From assembly GCA_030248195.1 (NCBI GenBank), contig JASAND010013426.1:29204-93203 (forward strand): a DNA stretch of 64,000 nt, given 5' to 3'. The DNA comes from Trissonchulus latispiculum (lineage: Eukaryota > Nematoda > Enoplea > Enoplida > Ironidae). This document shows, piece by piece, positions 46,196 to 57,962 of the stretch; position 1 is the first letter of the stretch; each line of letters starts with the position of its first letter. The notes beneath the pieces were generated by a model, which searched no databases, was not told where the DNA came from, and saw nothing but the letters and a program-made list of their open reading frames with translations. Position numbers and translations under genes: made by a program.

Positions 46196-47513
46196 TACAT
46201 AATGCATTCAAGTTATCACTGTATTTTAGGGCGCAGTATAGGAAACTCCTGTAATTGTTACTCTAAGAGAGACTGGTAGGAAATGCAAACTGACCGCACA
46301 GGAGCACTTTGGTAGAAAACTACAATAACTCCTGTAGTTTCTACATGAGTCTTTTTAAGAGTGTACTGAACATCTTTATAAAATAAACAAAAGCCAAATA
46401 TTTGTACAAGGGCTCTGTATTTACGTATAATACATAATGTATATATATCCGGTACTATGGAACAAGAAAATGGAAAATCAAATGCGTCTTACAATGCTGC
46501 GCGTAGACGCTTTGCACTTTCCAATGCCGCGCGCATCGACGCTGTGCAGATTCCAATGCGCGTAGAAGACGTGCATTTTCAAACATGATGCGCGTTGACG
46601 CTGTGCACGTTTTAATGTGCGTAGCAGATGTACACTTTCTAAATACGTGCCCTGGCCCGGAGGCCCGATATAAGACCCGGTAGGCCCGGATGCCCGAAAC
46701 AAGGCCCGCACATTACTTTACAGTGTTAGTCTGCATAGTCTTATTCAATCACCAACACAATTCATTCAAATCAACAAACCATTGGCAGTTTGAAATAACT
46801 ACGAAACCATAAAATAATAAATTATAAATTTGAAGCAAGTTAATTTTTAGTTTTTTACTCCGATCCTTCTAACCATTGTCGAAACAGTGTCTAAAGTATA
46901 TATAAAAATTGTATTACTTGAAACTGCTACACGCCTAATACAAAAATATAGGCAACTAATTTCCACATAAAACGCTATTAAAACTGACGCAATTGCTAAA
47001 GTATAATAAAATTTTGTTTTCGGCATTTGTGACATAAGATTGATTTAAAATTGAAATCCTACACTCTTAAAAAATCCTGTTGATATGTATTACAAGAATT
47101 TTGTGCCTAGTTATACACAGAAGTGCTAAAATGCGGTAACTCATCAATAGACTTTCCTCTACTTTCCACAGCATTTGCTTTTGATTTTTCCGGCATATTG
47201 AACAGTAAAAATTAGAGGGGGTTCCTGTAGAAAATGCTGAAGAGACCTGTAGGTTTTCCCAAATTTTTGAATATATATCCTATCCTAAATGAGATACCAA
47301 ACTTGAAGATTTTACAAGAAGTACCTGTAATTTCACTAGATAAACCTACCGTATTCCTGGAAAGACGGGCGCTGCTGGTAACCAGTCTAAAGACACAGAC
47401 ACTCCCTTGACGAGATATAGCGGCGGTTCACAAACAAAGATGTTTCCTGTAGTTTCTAATGGAACATTTCTAAGTCTGGTGTCTAAAAGAAATACGGCCG
47501 TTAGCACCAAATG
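46196..47513. other. Spacer with a GGCCCGG hAT fragment
   Basis: About 46645-46710 (CGGAGGCCCGATATAAGACC) resembles the GC-rich subterminal part of the hAT element at 23543-24676. A short GCGTTGACGCTGTGCA-type repeat precedes it (46497-46630). No gene is seen. Confidence 0.45.
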
Positions 47514-48093
47514 TGATTAACTATTTGCTAAGCATTTGCTAATCATAAGACAAAGTGATCAGCTAAACAAGTGCTAATCCTGAGCACTTGGACCATCAGT
47601 TTAGCAGTCGCTTAGCAAATGGTTAGCATTGACAAGAAATGGCTAATGAAAATGGAGGATTTTTGAATTTGAAACAAGCAGCAACTGGACTTTTATGCCA
47701 ATATCACGTGATTGTAAGTACTGTCACATCTACTAATCACTTGCTTAACTGTTTCTTCGGAAATACATCAGCAGTCTTTAAATTTGATGCAAGAAGAACT
47801 TTCTAATTTAGTTCTTGCTATTAGCAGCAACATGGTAAATTCCTATGTATCTAGCAAATATTTTCGCAATTAGATTTGACTGGAGATAGTAGTACTTTTG
47901 AAAAATTTGCAGGAATTTCGCAGTTAATCCTCCTCCAGAATAGGATTAAATTTACTTCTTGAGCACTTCACTAGCATCTGCTTAGCAGTGGGTTAACTTA
48001 ATCAGATTTGGTGCAAAGGAGTTTGCGATTAAACACTTACTAAGCAATTGCTTAGCACGAATTCGCTAATCAGTTGCTAATCACATTTGGTGC
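47514..48093. mobile_element. 580-bp inverted-repeat element GCACCAAATGTGATTA
   Basis: Ends GCACCAAATGTGATTA pair perfectly in inverse orientation. Subterminal regions on both sides hold repeated TTGCTAAGC or GCTAATCA blocks, and an internal inverted GCACCAAATCTGATTA lies near 48000. No convincing TSD. Organisation (short TIR plus subterminal repeats) resembles the 2836 and 49460 elements. Confidence 0.75.
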
Positions 48094-48678
48094 AAACCAG
48101 AGATAGAATATTAAAAGATAGAAATTAGGAATAGAAATTAAATAGTATTAATAAAACAAGGAAATTGAATATAAATTTAATCTGTGTAAATTTTGTAATT
48201 GATTTAAGATTAAGTGTGGTTCTTGTTCCTCTATAAAATTTCATTTATGGTCTCATGTAGCAATATATATATAGGGCTTGAGCGGTATTAACAAGAGTTA
48301 ATCAGGCAATTTACCCTCGGCTTAAATAAGTCAATTCTGAGTGGGTTGCAGGCGGAGATTACACTAAAAAGGAAAAATCTACACGCGTTTCTACTGGCTC
48401 ACATTTTCATTTCAACCAATCAGATTTGTGTCTGAATTTAATGTGGCTGAAGTCTGACGAGCCTCTATCGGACCGACAGACAATGGAGTGAGCATGTGTA
48501 TATGTATATGCGGTATGTGTCAGCTTGCGTTCCTGTTGTGGTTTGTATGCAGCGTAGCACTGCGATAGATGGTCAGTGTTAGAAATTTATGCGTCTGGTT
48601 ACTATTCTAATTTTCTATAGTGTATACATACATACATATATTTACATATCTATATATGTATGTATGTACATATATATG

Positions 48679-48710
<32 letters not shown>

Positions 48711-49442
48711 CTGGGACAGTTGGGCACGAGAGTACTGCGCCTAGTGCTATGTTTTGATGCTTTTCAATAGCAAACGTTTGTGCTAAACGATGTTGTACAT
48801 AAACCAGTCCTTTGTATTTTTCAACTAAAAATGATTATAAGATTAATCAAGAGATCATTTAATTTTAATTTTTCGATATAGTTTTTGTCAACTTTGTTTT
48901 TCCGTTTCCGTTTTTCTAATTGCTTACACAGTTTTCGGTGCTTTACCATATTCTGTTGCCTAAGAGAACATGATCTGTTAAGGTGGTGATTCTTTTTGGC
49001 CACACATTATAGTTGGACTGTTCAAAACAAAGAGAACTTTGATGAAACTTTATAAAACATATAAGGTTTCTGCAAGACAACACCCTCCATGTAATCGCGC
49101 TTCAAAACTTCTTTGTCTCCGTTCAGACCGCTTTTGCCGATTTGTAACATTTCGCCGGTAGCTGGATAAAGCTATAAATTATATTCATTCGACAAATCTC
49201 ATTGAGCTGTACATTTATGCCTAAATAAGCACTTTTAGAGCTTTTCTTTATTGTGCGACATACCTGAGTTTTTTATTTGGGTGGTGAAAACTTTTTATTT
49301 TTGCTGAAATCAAATAATCCGCCATTTCTCTTGCTGCACAAGCCGTAAAATTAAACTAAGGTTGTCAATTTAAAGATTTCGTCGAGAACGATTATTCGTG
49401 GTGTTGTAATCTTCTAAATGATATCCCGTACGCTGCTGGTGC
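48094..49442. other. Spacer with imperfect (TA)n/(GTAT)n microsatellite
   Basis: TA/GTAT microsatellite at about 48624-48709. TTAAGGTGGTGATTCTTTTTGG near 48978 resembles the left end of the TTAA element at 51284. No gene is seen. Confidence 0.45.
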
Positions 49443-50226
49443 CGTATTCTCGAAACTTAGGGCCTATTTCTTTAAAGATTAAACTGATCGGATTAAACGG
49501 ATTAAAAATCAGCCGGATTAAAAATTTAATTTCTATTTCTCTAATGCAGGATTAAACGAATTAAAAGGATTAAAATTAACTCGTTTAATCTGACCATTCC
49601 TAATCCGCGGATTAAACGAGTCGATTTTAATCCATTTAATCCGGTATTAAAGAAATAGCAATTAAAGAGTTTAATCCGCCAACTTTTAATCTGTTTAATC
49701 CGCGTAGCTGCTAGAGGATTAAAATCTAGTTGAAAGTTGAGGCAACGGAATAAAATTGATCTTTAAAGAAACGGCGATAAAGCAGGTCGGATTAAAACTG
49801 ACTTGTTGAGTTTTTAATCCGAAGTGTGAATAAAGAAACAGGATTAGATAAAAATTTTAATTATAGGTGCATTAAAGAAACAGAATTAAATTTAATCCGA
49901 TTAACTCGTTTAACTCACTGGATTGAATTTTAACTCGTTTCATCCGAGGTGCTATTTCTTTAATGCGGATTAATTTTAATCTAATCCGTTTAATCTTTAA
50001 AGAAATAGGGCCTTAGTTACAGATAGCCCTATGTGTAACTAGGTCTAGGGGGTTATCTGCAGCTAATCATAAAGCTAGTGCTATCTGCAGCTAATTGTAA
50101 GCTATGTTAGCTATGTTAGCTATTAGCTAAACTCTACTATTAGTTAGAGGTAGTCCTCGCCCTAGCTGCATATAGCCCTAATCCTAGTTGCAGATAGGCC
50201 TATCTGTAACTAGGTTTGAGAATACG
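49443..50226. mobile_element. Outer element CGTATTCTCG, split by a Tourist-like MITE
   Basis: The left end CGTATTCTCGAAACTTA continues after the inner insertion as GTTACAGATAGCCC; the right end, read inward, is CGTATTCTCAAACCTAGTTACAGATAGGCC. Without the insertion it would be a ~230-bp MITE with GCAGCTAAT or GTAACTAGG repeats. Nesting gives its relative age: older than the inner MITE. Confidence 0.8.
49460..50012. mobile_element. 553-bp Tourist-like MITE, TSD TTA
   Basis: Ends GGGCCTATTTCTTTAAAGAT and GGCCCTATTTCTTTAAAGAT (inverted), flanked by TTA at 49457-49459 and 50013-50015. The whole interior is built of GGATTAAACGGATTAAA-like repeats that switch orientation near the middle. TSD and ends match the smaller MITE at 7527. 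No coding capacity, as expected for PIF/Harbinger-derived MITEs. Confidence 0.88.
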
Positions 50227-50610
50227 AGTTCTACAGTGCCAGATCTAAATTAAAAAAATTGACCTACATATCTAGAAAGGCTAGCTCAACATCAGAAGTA
50301 TTACGGTCTTGGCGGAGAAATGGTATTTGAGAAAGGAACAGTTTGTTTTTTAAATAATGTGAAATCTTAGGGACAATTCGTCCATTTCCACTCATTCGTT
50401 GCATAGTCTAGGTGTACATTTAAACAGAATAGCTGGAGTTCGTTGCTTTAAGCTAGATATTATGCCGAAATACAAATGGCTAAAAAATTGCATGTCTTTC
50501 GGTTGCAAGAAAGATTTCTAAACAATTACTCGGCGGAACCCGTAGATATTTGGCAGACTGGTGCTCCGGAGGCGCATTTTTATAAATTGTATATATGTAC
50601 TAGATACAAA
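50227..50610. other. Spacer, nothing recognised
   Basis: No gene or element is supported. Confidence 0.4.
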
Positions 50611-50954
50611 GGAACTTCATCCATTTATTAAACGTACCTACCGTTTATTCCTACGGTGTAGCTACGGTATCCGTAGCTGTGTTTCAAAGCGTATCTTCGA
50701 GTCTTTAAATTTGTGAGATGACTAGTTTTTATCACAGAAAAGGTTATTATTTCAATGGGTTGGCCTAGCTGCAAGCTTTGACAAGCTTTCTATTTCCTTT
50801 CATTCTGCGATGACAAAAAGTTAGGATACAGAAAAAGTCTAGCAAAAACATACCGTAGGTAGTATCGTAGCTACGCTTTAATTGTACGTTTAAATATACG
50901 CTACGGATACCGTAGCTTAGTTTTAATCCCCTTTTCGTAAATGGATGACGTTCC
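50611..50954. mobile_element. 344-bp MITE with TACGGTA-rich arms
   Basis: Ends GGAACTTCATCCATTTA and GGAACGTCATCCATTTA (inverted), flanked by AAA on both sides. Subterminal CTACGGTATCCGTAGCT and its inverse add a second inverted pair. It lies 89 bp upstream of the SET gene's first exon, so it may overlap the promoter. Confidence 0.75.
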
Positions 50955-51043
50955 AAATTAGTTGAACTAAATTTGTCCCAAGTAAAGTTTTTTCTATTGT
51001 AGAAGAAATATAATTACGTTATTGTGTATTTTCATTATCCGTC

Positions 51044-51208
51044 ATGTCAACTTCCTTGCTAGCCCGGAAGCGACGTTGCCGGAAGAGTCGCTGTCGCAAA
51101 CGTTTTCCTGCAAGCAGCTCCTCTGCAGCAAATTTGAATGAAACTCAGCAATCGCACACTGAATGGCGGCCCACCAGGAAGGTGATGAGATGTCCTGTCT
51201 GTGGAAAG
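51044..51208 (+). CDS. First coding exon of the SET-domain gene
   Basis: ATG at 51044 opens 55 codons ending in CGGAAAG-type context AAG|GTAGGT at 51208, phase 0. The peptide is Arg/Lys/Cys-rich at the start (ARKRRCRKSRCRKRF, a possible nuclear signal), Ser-rich in the middle, and ends RCPVCGK. The frame runs on to 51283, but that part lies in transposon sequence. Phase 0 fits the exon at 55496, and joining completes a C50-x2-C53-x9-H63 zinc-finger-like pattern. Confidence 0.6.
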
Positions 51209-51283
51209 GTAGGTATGCAGTTTTATGGTTACATATCCACCACGTGGTCGATTCACAAAAAGTACTTAAACGGCTTAACTTAA

Positions 51284-52707
51284 GGTGGTGGTATCCTTTT
51301 GTGCAGTGCTTTTGTGGTGATTTTCTGAAACGCTATAACTTTCGCAATTTTGAGAGTTGCAAAGAGCTTTATACATCATTTTAAAGCTTATTATCTGTAC
51401 ATTCACATGAGCTTACAGAACTGGCAAAATTAGCAAAAAAATAGCAGAAATTTTCTGACAAGCTGACATCTAACAGGATGAATATAGACCAAAAGTTTTT
51501 GAACATGGATTTCTCAAAACTGAAGAATCGGCCAAAAGTTCTTTCTGTGCCACGATATGAAGGACATATGGGCCGAGGGACGTTTTTTGGATATCAAACA
51601 TTTGTGAGGTTGGGTTGGCTTAACCAGTTTTTTGCTGTTTAAACTCTGACTTGAACCCAGCTATCTTCTAGAAAAGAAGTCTTATCACGAAGAATACTGC
51701 AGCTGTCGCGGAAAGGGAAACTGCTTTAAGCGCAACAAGTTATAGTCCTGTTCGAAACCACCTTTCACTGGTCTGTCTGATATGGATACAATAGTGAATA
51801 AAAAGTTATATGATCTGAAAGATTTTGCAACAGCGGATTCTACAGTAATTCTTTAGATGGTGTTACAAATAGTAGACTGTTGCACTACTGCCATTAAAAT
51901 AAGAATCCTAAGAGAAAGACAATCTATGTAGGAAGCTACAAAATGCAAAGTGCTTTTTTAACTATGTTAAATAATGAGATGTGATACTGGTCTCTTGCTA
52001 GCTCGTGTTAAGAAGCTCATAATAGTAGACCGGTGCTTTGCGGGCATTAAGCGAGGTGAAAAATGTTAAAAATTTTTTTAACTAGCCATATGTTGTTTTA
52101 TCCTTTCAATTTCGTATTTAGCTGCTCTGTGTAGTGACAGTATAAATTGGATGACATATAGATTCGAGATAAAGTTAGGAGTTCTTATACCTATTAGCTG
52201 GATTTCGCCGCTTTAAGCTAGAGATTTGGCCGAATTGACAATTTGGAAAAACTGCGAATATTTTGGTTTAAACAATAATTTCTAAAAACTGCCACAAGGA
52301 TCCGCGTAGGCTTTGGCAGTATGAAAATTCGCAAACTATTTACGTGTCTCTTACTTCGCCAGCTATGGGAAAACTCAATGCGAACTTGCAAAATTCCTGT
52401 GTAATCGCACACTTAGTGGATTTTCTGCAGTATTAATACCTTGTGAGCCAAATCCGTAAAATTTCCCTCGACCCACATGTACTTCATATCATGGCACAAA
52501 ATGAAATTTTGCCCGATTCTGTAGCTTGAGAAATGGATACTATATTTAGTTAGTTTGTCAAAAAGTTTTGCAAATTTTGCTTTTTTCGTATTTACTGATT
52601 ATAAGCTTTATAAGTCAAATACTTCCAACTCGCAAAATTGCGAAAGTTTATTGTGTTGCAAAAATTAGCCGGTTTCAAAATTCCCCTCGCAAAAGGATGC
52701 CACCACC
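51284..52707. mobile_element. 1.4-kb element with TTAA target site
   Basis: Ends GGTGGTGGTATCCTTTTG and GGTGGTGGCATCCTTTTG (inverted) are flanked by TTAA (51280-51283 and 52708-52711). TTAA targets are used by piggyBac and Kolobok; the GG-start ends favour Kolobok-like, but no transposase is present, so this stays open. Arms also pair further in (GAAACGCTATAACTTTCGCA near 51330). It inserted just inside a truncated TIR-element end. Confidence 0.8.
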
Positions 52708-52779
52708 TTAAGACGTTATGACAATACTAAAATTTCAATGCTACAGTGATTGTAAGGTCAAATACTGCAGGTGGGATTA

Positions 52780-52875
52780 TATGGGATTGGAAAAAGCAAG
52801 TTCGGACAAATGGGATGGGATGGGACGGTGAAGTTGAAAATCTGGAGGGATGGGATGGGATGGGATCGGAGGATT
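52780..52875 (+). repeat. (GGGAT)n short tandem repeat
   Basis: Two clusters of TGGGA repeats (about 52800-52828 and 52845-52868) between GGACAAATGGGATG and its rough inverse TCGTCCCATTTGCC. Confidence 0.75.
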
Positions 52876-54129
52876 CGTCCCATTTGCCAACTCTGATAGG
52901 AACTTTTAAAAGTTAGGAAAATTTAGCGACGATTAAAATGTTTCAGCGCTGTGCAACAGTAAACGAGCTATCGCTGGGCAAAATTTTAATCTGGACTATA
53001 GCATGTTAATACCTATATGAGGTATTTTTGTGATAGCTCAGCGATTTTGAAAAATTTTTGAAAGTTGAGTGAAGCCGGTTTTTGCACAGATTTTACTTAC
53101 AAAAACGTCAACAAAGAAATGGTTCGTCGTGGCCTGAACTAACCGTTTACTGCAAAGATTTCGCGTATACAACGGTACACAAATAGAGGTGCAATTTCCA
53201 TACGCAAAATCTTTGCTGCTACTTGTGGATAGTTAATACTTTTGGTTAGCGCGTTGGCCTTTTGCCTGAAAATACACCATTGTCTTTTTTTTTGGATATA
53301 ATGGTCCATAAGTCGGGTGAAAGCCGAGCTATTCCAACCAAATCCTGTGTGACGATTTGCACATATGAAAGGAAGATGTGCGCTAAATTTAACTGCAATG
53401 GCTGGAGTTAAACTGTGGAAGCATGCCTCAGCCCGATGACGCAGGCCTAGAGTCAAGAAATCACAAATGTTCATATTTTTCAAATACAGTCAAATTTTAT
53501 ATGAAATTGTAGCTCTGTATGTCCTGAACATTTGATCTTCTTTTACCAAGTCTCTACAAAGCCGTATGAGAAAGTTAAGCCGCATGAAAGTTTGAAGTAA
53601 ATAACAGACGGAAGGAGCTTGAATGAATGGTTCAAACGCCGTTTATCGATCGTTGCTAGTCGTATCATTGTCATTTGCACAGCAATAAATAGCCCAAAAT
53701 AGAGGCTTCAATTTGATGTTTTAACCATACCGTAGTCTTTCGTCATCGCATGTGTTCACGTCTTCGAAGCCCTTAAAGAGGCATAGTGGCGTAAATACTG
53801 AATTGTAGGGATTTGAACTGCAATATCTCTTAACTGGCTTGACCCTGGACTCTAAAAATGAGTCTTGTTTTTGGACACATATGGGGGTATATTACACCCG
53901 AAAATGAGCGAAATCTGTGACTACAAAATGTTGAACCCGGCGCCCCCCCCCCCCCTTAAGTCAGTGCAGCATAATGGCTTGACTGCAATCACGGAGTCTT
54001 TACTGCGATCACTGATCCTTATGCTGGGATCTGTAATATATGATTTCGAGCTGTACTGTACACTTTCTCAAGGTGCGCGAATCTTTGTACACGTTTTGCC
54101 GCGCGAAACGCATGTATATACAGTAAAAG

Positions 54130-54930
54130 TTAAAAGTTAAAATTGTTAATTCGGGCCGACTTTTAGTGAAAACCCGGCCCAACAGCTAAACATGTTAATC
54201 CGGGTTTTACTAAAAACCCGGCCCAAAAGTTACAAATGTTAATTCGGGCCGGGTTAAAGTGAAAATCCGGTACAAAAGTTAAAAATGTTACTTCGGGTCG
54301 GGTTTCAGCGAAAACCCAGCCCAACATATAAAATTATAAATTCGGGCCGGATTTTTGTTAAAACTCAGCTCAAAATATAACATTACAAATTCGTGCCGGG
54401 TTTTAGTGAAAACGCGGCCCAAAACTTTAAAATGTTATTTCTGGCTGGGTTTTATTTAAAATCCGGCCCAAAAGTAAAAAATGTTAATTCGGTCCGGGTT
54501 TTAGTGAAAACACGGCCCGACATATAAAATTATACATTCGGGCCGGATCTTATTGAAAACCCGGCCCAAAAAATTAAAAATGTTAATTTGGGCCGGGTTT
54601 TAGTGAAAACCCGGCCCAACATATAAAATTATAAATTCTGGCTGGATTTTAGTGAAAACCCGGCCCAAAAGTTAAAAATGTTAATTCTTGCCGGGTTCTA
54701 TTGTAAATCCGGTCCTAAATTTAAAAATGTTGATTCGGGCCGGGTTTTAGTGGAAATCCGGCCAAAATTAGAAAATTAAAAATTAGGGCCGGGTTTTATA
54801 GGATTTTTTGCCCGGGCCGGGTTTTAGTGGATATCCGGCCTGGTCCTGGTTTTAGTGATTCTCCGGCCCAAAATTTGCCTTGTTTTGAAAATGGGGCGGG
54901 TTTTAGATAGTTTCCGGCCCGGTCGGGTTT
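54130..54930 (+). repeat. ~45-bp tandem array of GGCCGGGTTTTAGTGAAAACCCGGCC hairpins
   Basis: About 16 units of ~45 bp. The core of each is a GGGCCGGGTTTTA half followed by its inverse AAAACCCGGCCC with a GTG loop, joined by AAAAGTTAAAAATGTTAATTC linkers. Many units have paired or compensatory differences between the arms (for example CCGGGTT with AACCCGG). The array starts with good copies and decays to the right. It lies in the SET gene intron, so the primary transcript would carry a row of stem-loops. Confidence 0.85.
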
Positions 54931-55495
54931 TAGAGAGTTTAGAAACCCCCATAAGGTTTTTAGAAAAACTATACATTCTGTGTGATTTTCATCTAAATTT
55001 ACAAGTTTGAGTGCTTCTTTGTTTCTAACGGAAAGACAAAACGCGAAAAGAGGAAAAATTGTCATCGTAAATTGTACCAACAATCAGTTGTCTAATTGGT
55101 TGCACGAGTTGAGATAAGTCCATGTTCAAAACAGTCTGGAAGCGGTTTCCAAATTTTCCGTCTGTCATTGCTGGGTGTAAGCACAGGCGCCGCTGAGAGC
55201 TCTCCGTTGGGTATATCGATGTTTACAGTATTTTCATAAGATTTGAAGCCTGTTGGGTCAAATACACCAATCGATACCAGCACTTGAAACAATAGATTGC
55301 AAGCCAAAGACCTTGGTAAACTGCTTGAGCATGTTTCAACTGAATCTAGCTTTGTTCAGTCGGATGGTTTTTAATTAATTTAACAGTGGTGCAAGCTGAA
55401 ATCTGACAGAAATACGGTCTGTTCCCGTTCGTATCCACCCACCTGCAAACCGGTACCCAGCTGCAGATCTGCTATAGTGTCTTTGTATTTTTTAG

Positions 55496-56875
55496 ATGGA
55501 GAAACGTATACCTCAGCACATACAACGATCAGGAGAAATGGCTCAACTGTTGGGCCTCGCCGACGAACTAGGAATACGACATATGTACTATGATACAAAT
55601 CTGAGGCGGCGTTTTTGGTCTTTGATGTTGCACGACACCAAAGAAGACGTGAACGCGTGTGTTGCTAAAGTTTTGAAAATGGACGGACAGACGATTCACA
55701 ATTTTGTTGACGAACATTGCGCAACGGAGCCTACCTATATAAAGCGAAGAATCTATGGTCTCATTAAAATTTTTCTAGAGAAACAGTTCAGCACGGTTGT
55801 CGTGTCGTCGCCCCATACACAGAAGCTGTTCCCTGATGTGACAGAGGAGTTGGCAGCTACTCCGGATTATGATCCCTTGGCTGTGTCGACGACTGAGGAT
55901 GCGATTGTCCAAGATAAGAAAGATGGAGATGAGGTATCCAAGGGCAGTAATCACTGTAGCCCTTTGCTGCACATCCAAGATCCTCCTGCGATTTCAGACG
56001 AAGCAGGGTTGCCAGACGAAGGACAATTAAGAACAGTTACTGTCCGCAAATCGGAAGGTACTTGTGAGACGAAACCTGATATCCATTTCCCGGGTGGTCT
56101 TTCCAGACACAGTTCTGTAGGGGACCAGGCGACGTCTAGTACCAGTCTATTGGTGGATACTGAAAGTGGTGAATCGGAAACTGACGAAACATATACTAAT
56201 TGTAGACGAAGCAAACGATCCAAAACTTCAAATACACGATCCAGCGTCGACTTTATCTACAATACTTTATCAAGACCTGAACACGTCATGATTCTTGTCA
56301 ACAACAATGGTTGGCGAGGCCTGGAAAAACGAGAGATGGCTGGAAGAGGGATCGGAGTTGTGACCACATCGACGTTTAAAGAAGGTTCCCTGATTTGTCA
56401 CTATGGGGGGAAGATTTTTTCAAAACATGAATATGAAGAGTATATGCTGGCACAATTACCGGCCAAGAGAACTCTGATCGCAGCGTACGCTGTAGAATTT
56501 AGGCCTTTTCGCTGTAAAGAAACCTATGTAATCGACGGAAGTGAGAAAACGGGCTACGGACCATTCGTGAACCATACACACGTGCACCCTAATTGCAGTT
56601 TTTCCACCAGAAAAGTCGGAAAACAATACGTTGTGTTTCTGGTTGCACGAAAGCGCATTAAGCGAAACACTGAGTTACTGATAGACTATGGATTCGAGTA
56701 TGGGAACTACGATTGGATGAATTACTGCGTTTGTACGACATGTTTGGAGGAAAATGGTGGACAGCCGAAATCGTATGCAAAAAGAATCGCTGCGTGGAGA
56801 AGAAATTGGGAGAAGACACAATTCCGGGCACAACAGCTTGCTGGCCCCAACAAGTCTGGTCTTACCGCATACTAG
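55496..56875 (+). CDS. KMT5A/SETD8-like SET-domain lysine methyltransferase, main exon
   Basis: 460 codons including the stop; preceded directly by acceptor TTTTTTAG. With the 51044 exon the protein is about 514 residues. Exon-numbered layout: N-terminal helical part (1-100), acidic/Ser-rich linker with a basic RRSKRSK patch (about 120-250), then a SET domain at about 276-402. Seen motifs: GRGIG (283-287, cofactor loop), YVIDGS (344-349), FVNHT (357-361, replacing NHS), and ELLIDYG (393-399) with the catalytic-type Tyr398. CVCTTC (411-416) resembles a short post-SET zinc motif, which KMT5A lacks. KMT5A monomethylates histone H4 Lys20; the substrate here cannot be inferred. The SET core looks catalytically complete. 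Alternative: another small SET family such as SMYD- or PRDM-like, less likely given the ETYVIDG/NH/DYG pattern. Confidence 0.8.
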   Translation: MEKRIPQHIQRSGEMAQLLGLADELGIRHMYYDTNLRRRFWSLMLHDTKEDVNACVAKVLKMDGQTIHNFVDEHCATEPTYIKRRIYGLIKIFLEKQFSTVVVSSPHTQKLFPDVTEELAATPDYDPLAVSTTEDAIVQDKKDGDEVSKGSNHCSPLLHIQDPPAISDEAGLPDEGQLRTVTVRKSEGTCETKPDIHFPGGLSRHSSVGDQATSSTSLLVDTESGESETDETYTNCRRSKRSKTSNTRSSVDFIYNTLSRPEHVMILVNNNGWRGLEKREMAGRGIGVVTTSTFKEGSLICHYGGKIFSKHEYEEYMLAQLPAKRTLIAAYAVEFRPFRCKETYVIDGSEKTGYGPFVNHTHVHPNCSFSTRKVGKQYVVFLVARKRIKRNTELLIDYGFEYGNYDWMNYCVCTTCLEENGGQPKSYAKRIAAWRRNWEKTQFRAQQLAGPNKSGLTAY

Positions 56876-57559
56876 CTCAGTCCTTTCCGCCTACCAGATC
56901 TAAATGATCGTCTGACTTCTGGAAACCCAAAGTGTCTGACTTAAATAAGGATGTACATATGTAAAATTATTCACCATTGTTTCTTGATATTTGCAAATGT
57001 AGCTTCAAAAGGTAGCTATCTTTGAATAGTCTCCGCTTTTAGTTGTTAGTTATGTGTTGTAAAATTGCTACAGTAACTACGATTTATATGTTTGCATACA
57101 AAAGCTGCACAATGAAGACAATCTTTTTATTTGAGGTTTATTGGCTAGGTTGGTTCTATTGCACTGTTCCTACTGTGTATTTGTCTGCTAAAGATTCTAT
57201 ACGACATACGTAACTGATCTCTGGGATGTTTGATTCTATCTCTGTGTATTTCATTCACATTTAAACTATGTAACAAGAAATAAGGATGCTCTTCATGGGC
57301 CGATGTTAGCAACAAGAAAAAAATTGGTTGAAGTCGCAAAGTTTGCGTTTGCGAGATAACCCGGATTCAGACGTTGATAACATTTGCCCCCGGAGCATAG
57401 AAATAGAAAATGTTTGTTGGTGTGGTCTGTGCATCGTTAGATGAGTAAGGTTTTCTCTTTCTAGATTCATGTTCATAGTTTGTGTCGTGTTCGCTGGCAG
57501 TAAAAGCAGAAATATATTTTGGGATTCTTAATCCGTTGTGAATGTTGTCTTAATTTAGG
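56876..57559. other. 3' flank of the SET gene
   Basis: No further gene is seen, and no strong AATAAA was found within ~250 bp of the stop. Confidence 0.35.

Positions 57560-57962
<403 letters not shown>

Larger units (their letters stand above)
51209..55495 (+). other. Proposed 4.3-kb intron of the SET gene
   Basis: Bounded by donor AAG|GTAGGT and acceptor GTCTTTGTATTTTTTAG|A. It contains a truncated end of the GGTCGATTCACAA family (51246-51282), a TTAA element (51284-52707), a (GGGAT)n tract (about 52780-52870) and the 45-bp hairpin array (54130-54930). The stretches 52876-54129 and 54931-55495 show nothing recognisable except a C run near 53944. Confidence 0.5.

Noticed and set aside
51209..51283. 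Continuation of the 51044 frame past the donor
   Set aside because: It reads into transposon-end sequence (ATTCACAAAAAGTACTTAAA).
54130..54930. CRISPR-like array
   Set aside because: Units are continuous and self-complementary without unique spacers, in an animal-type genome.
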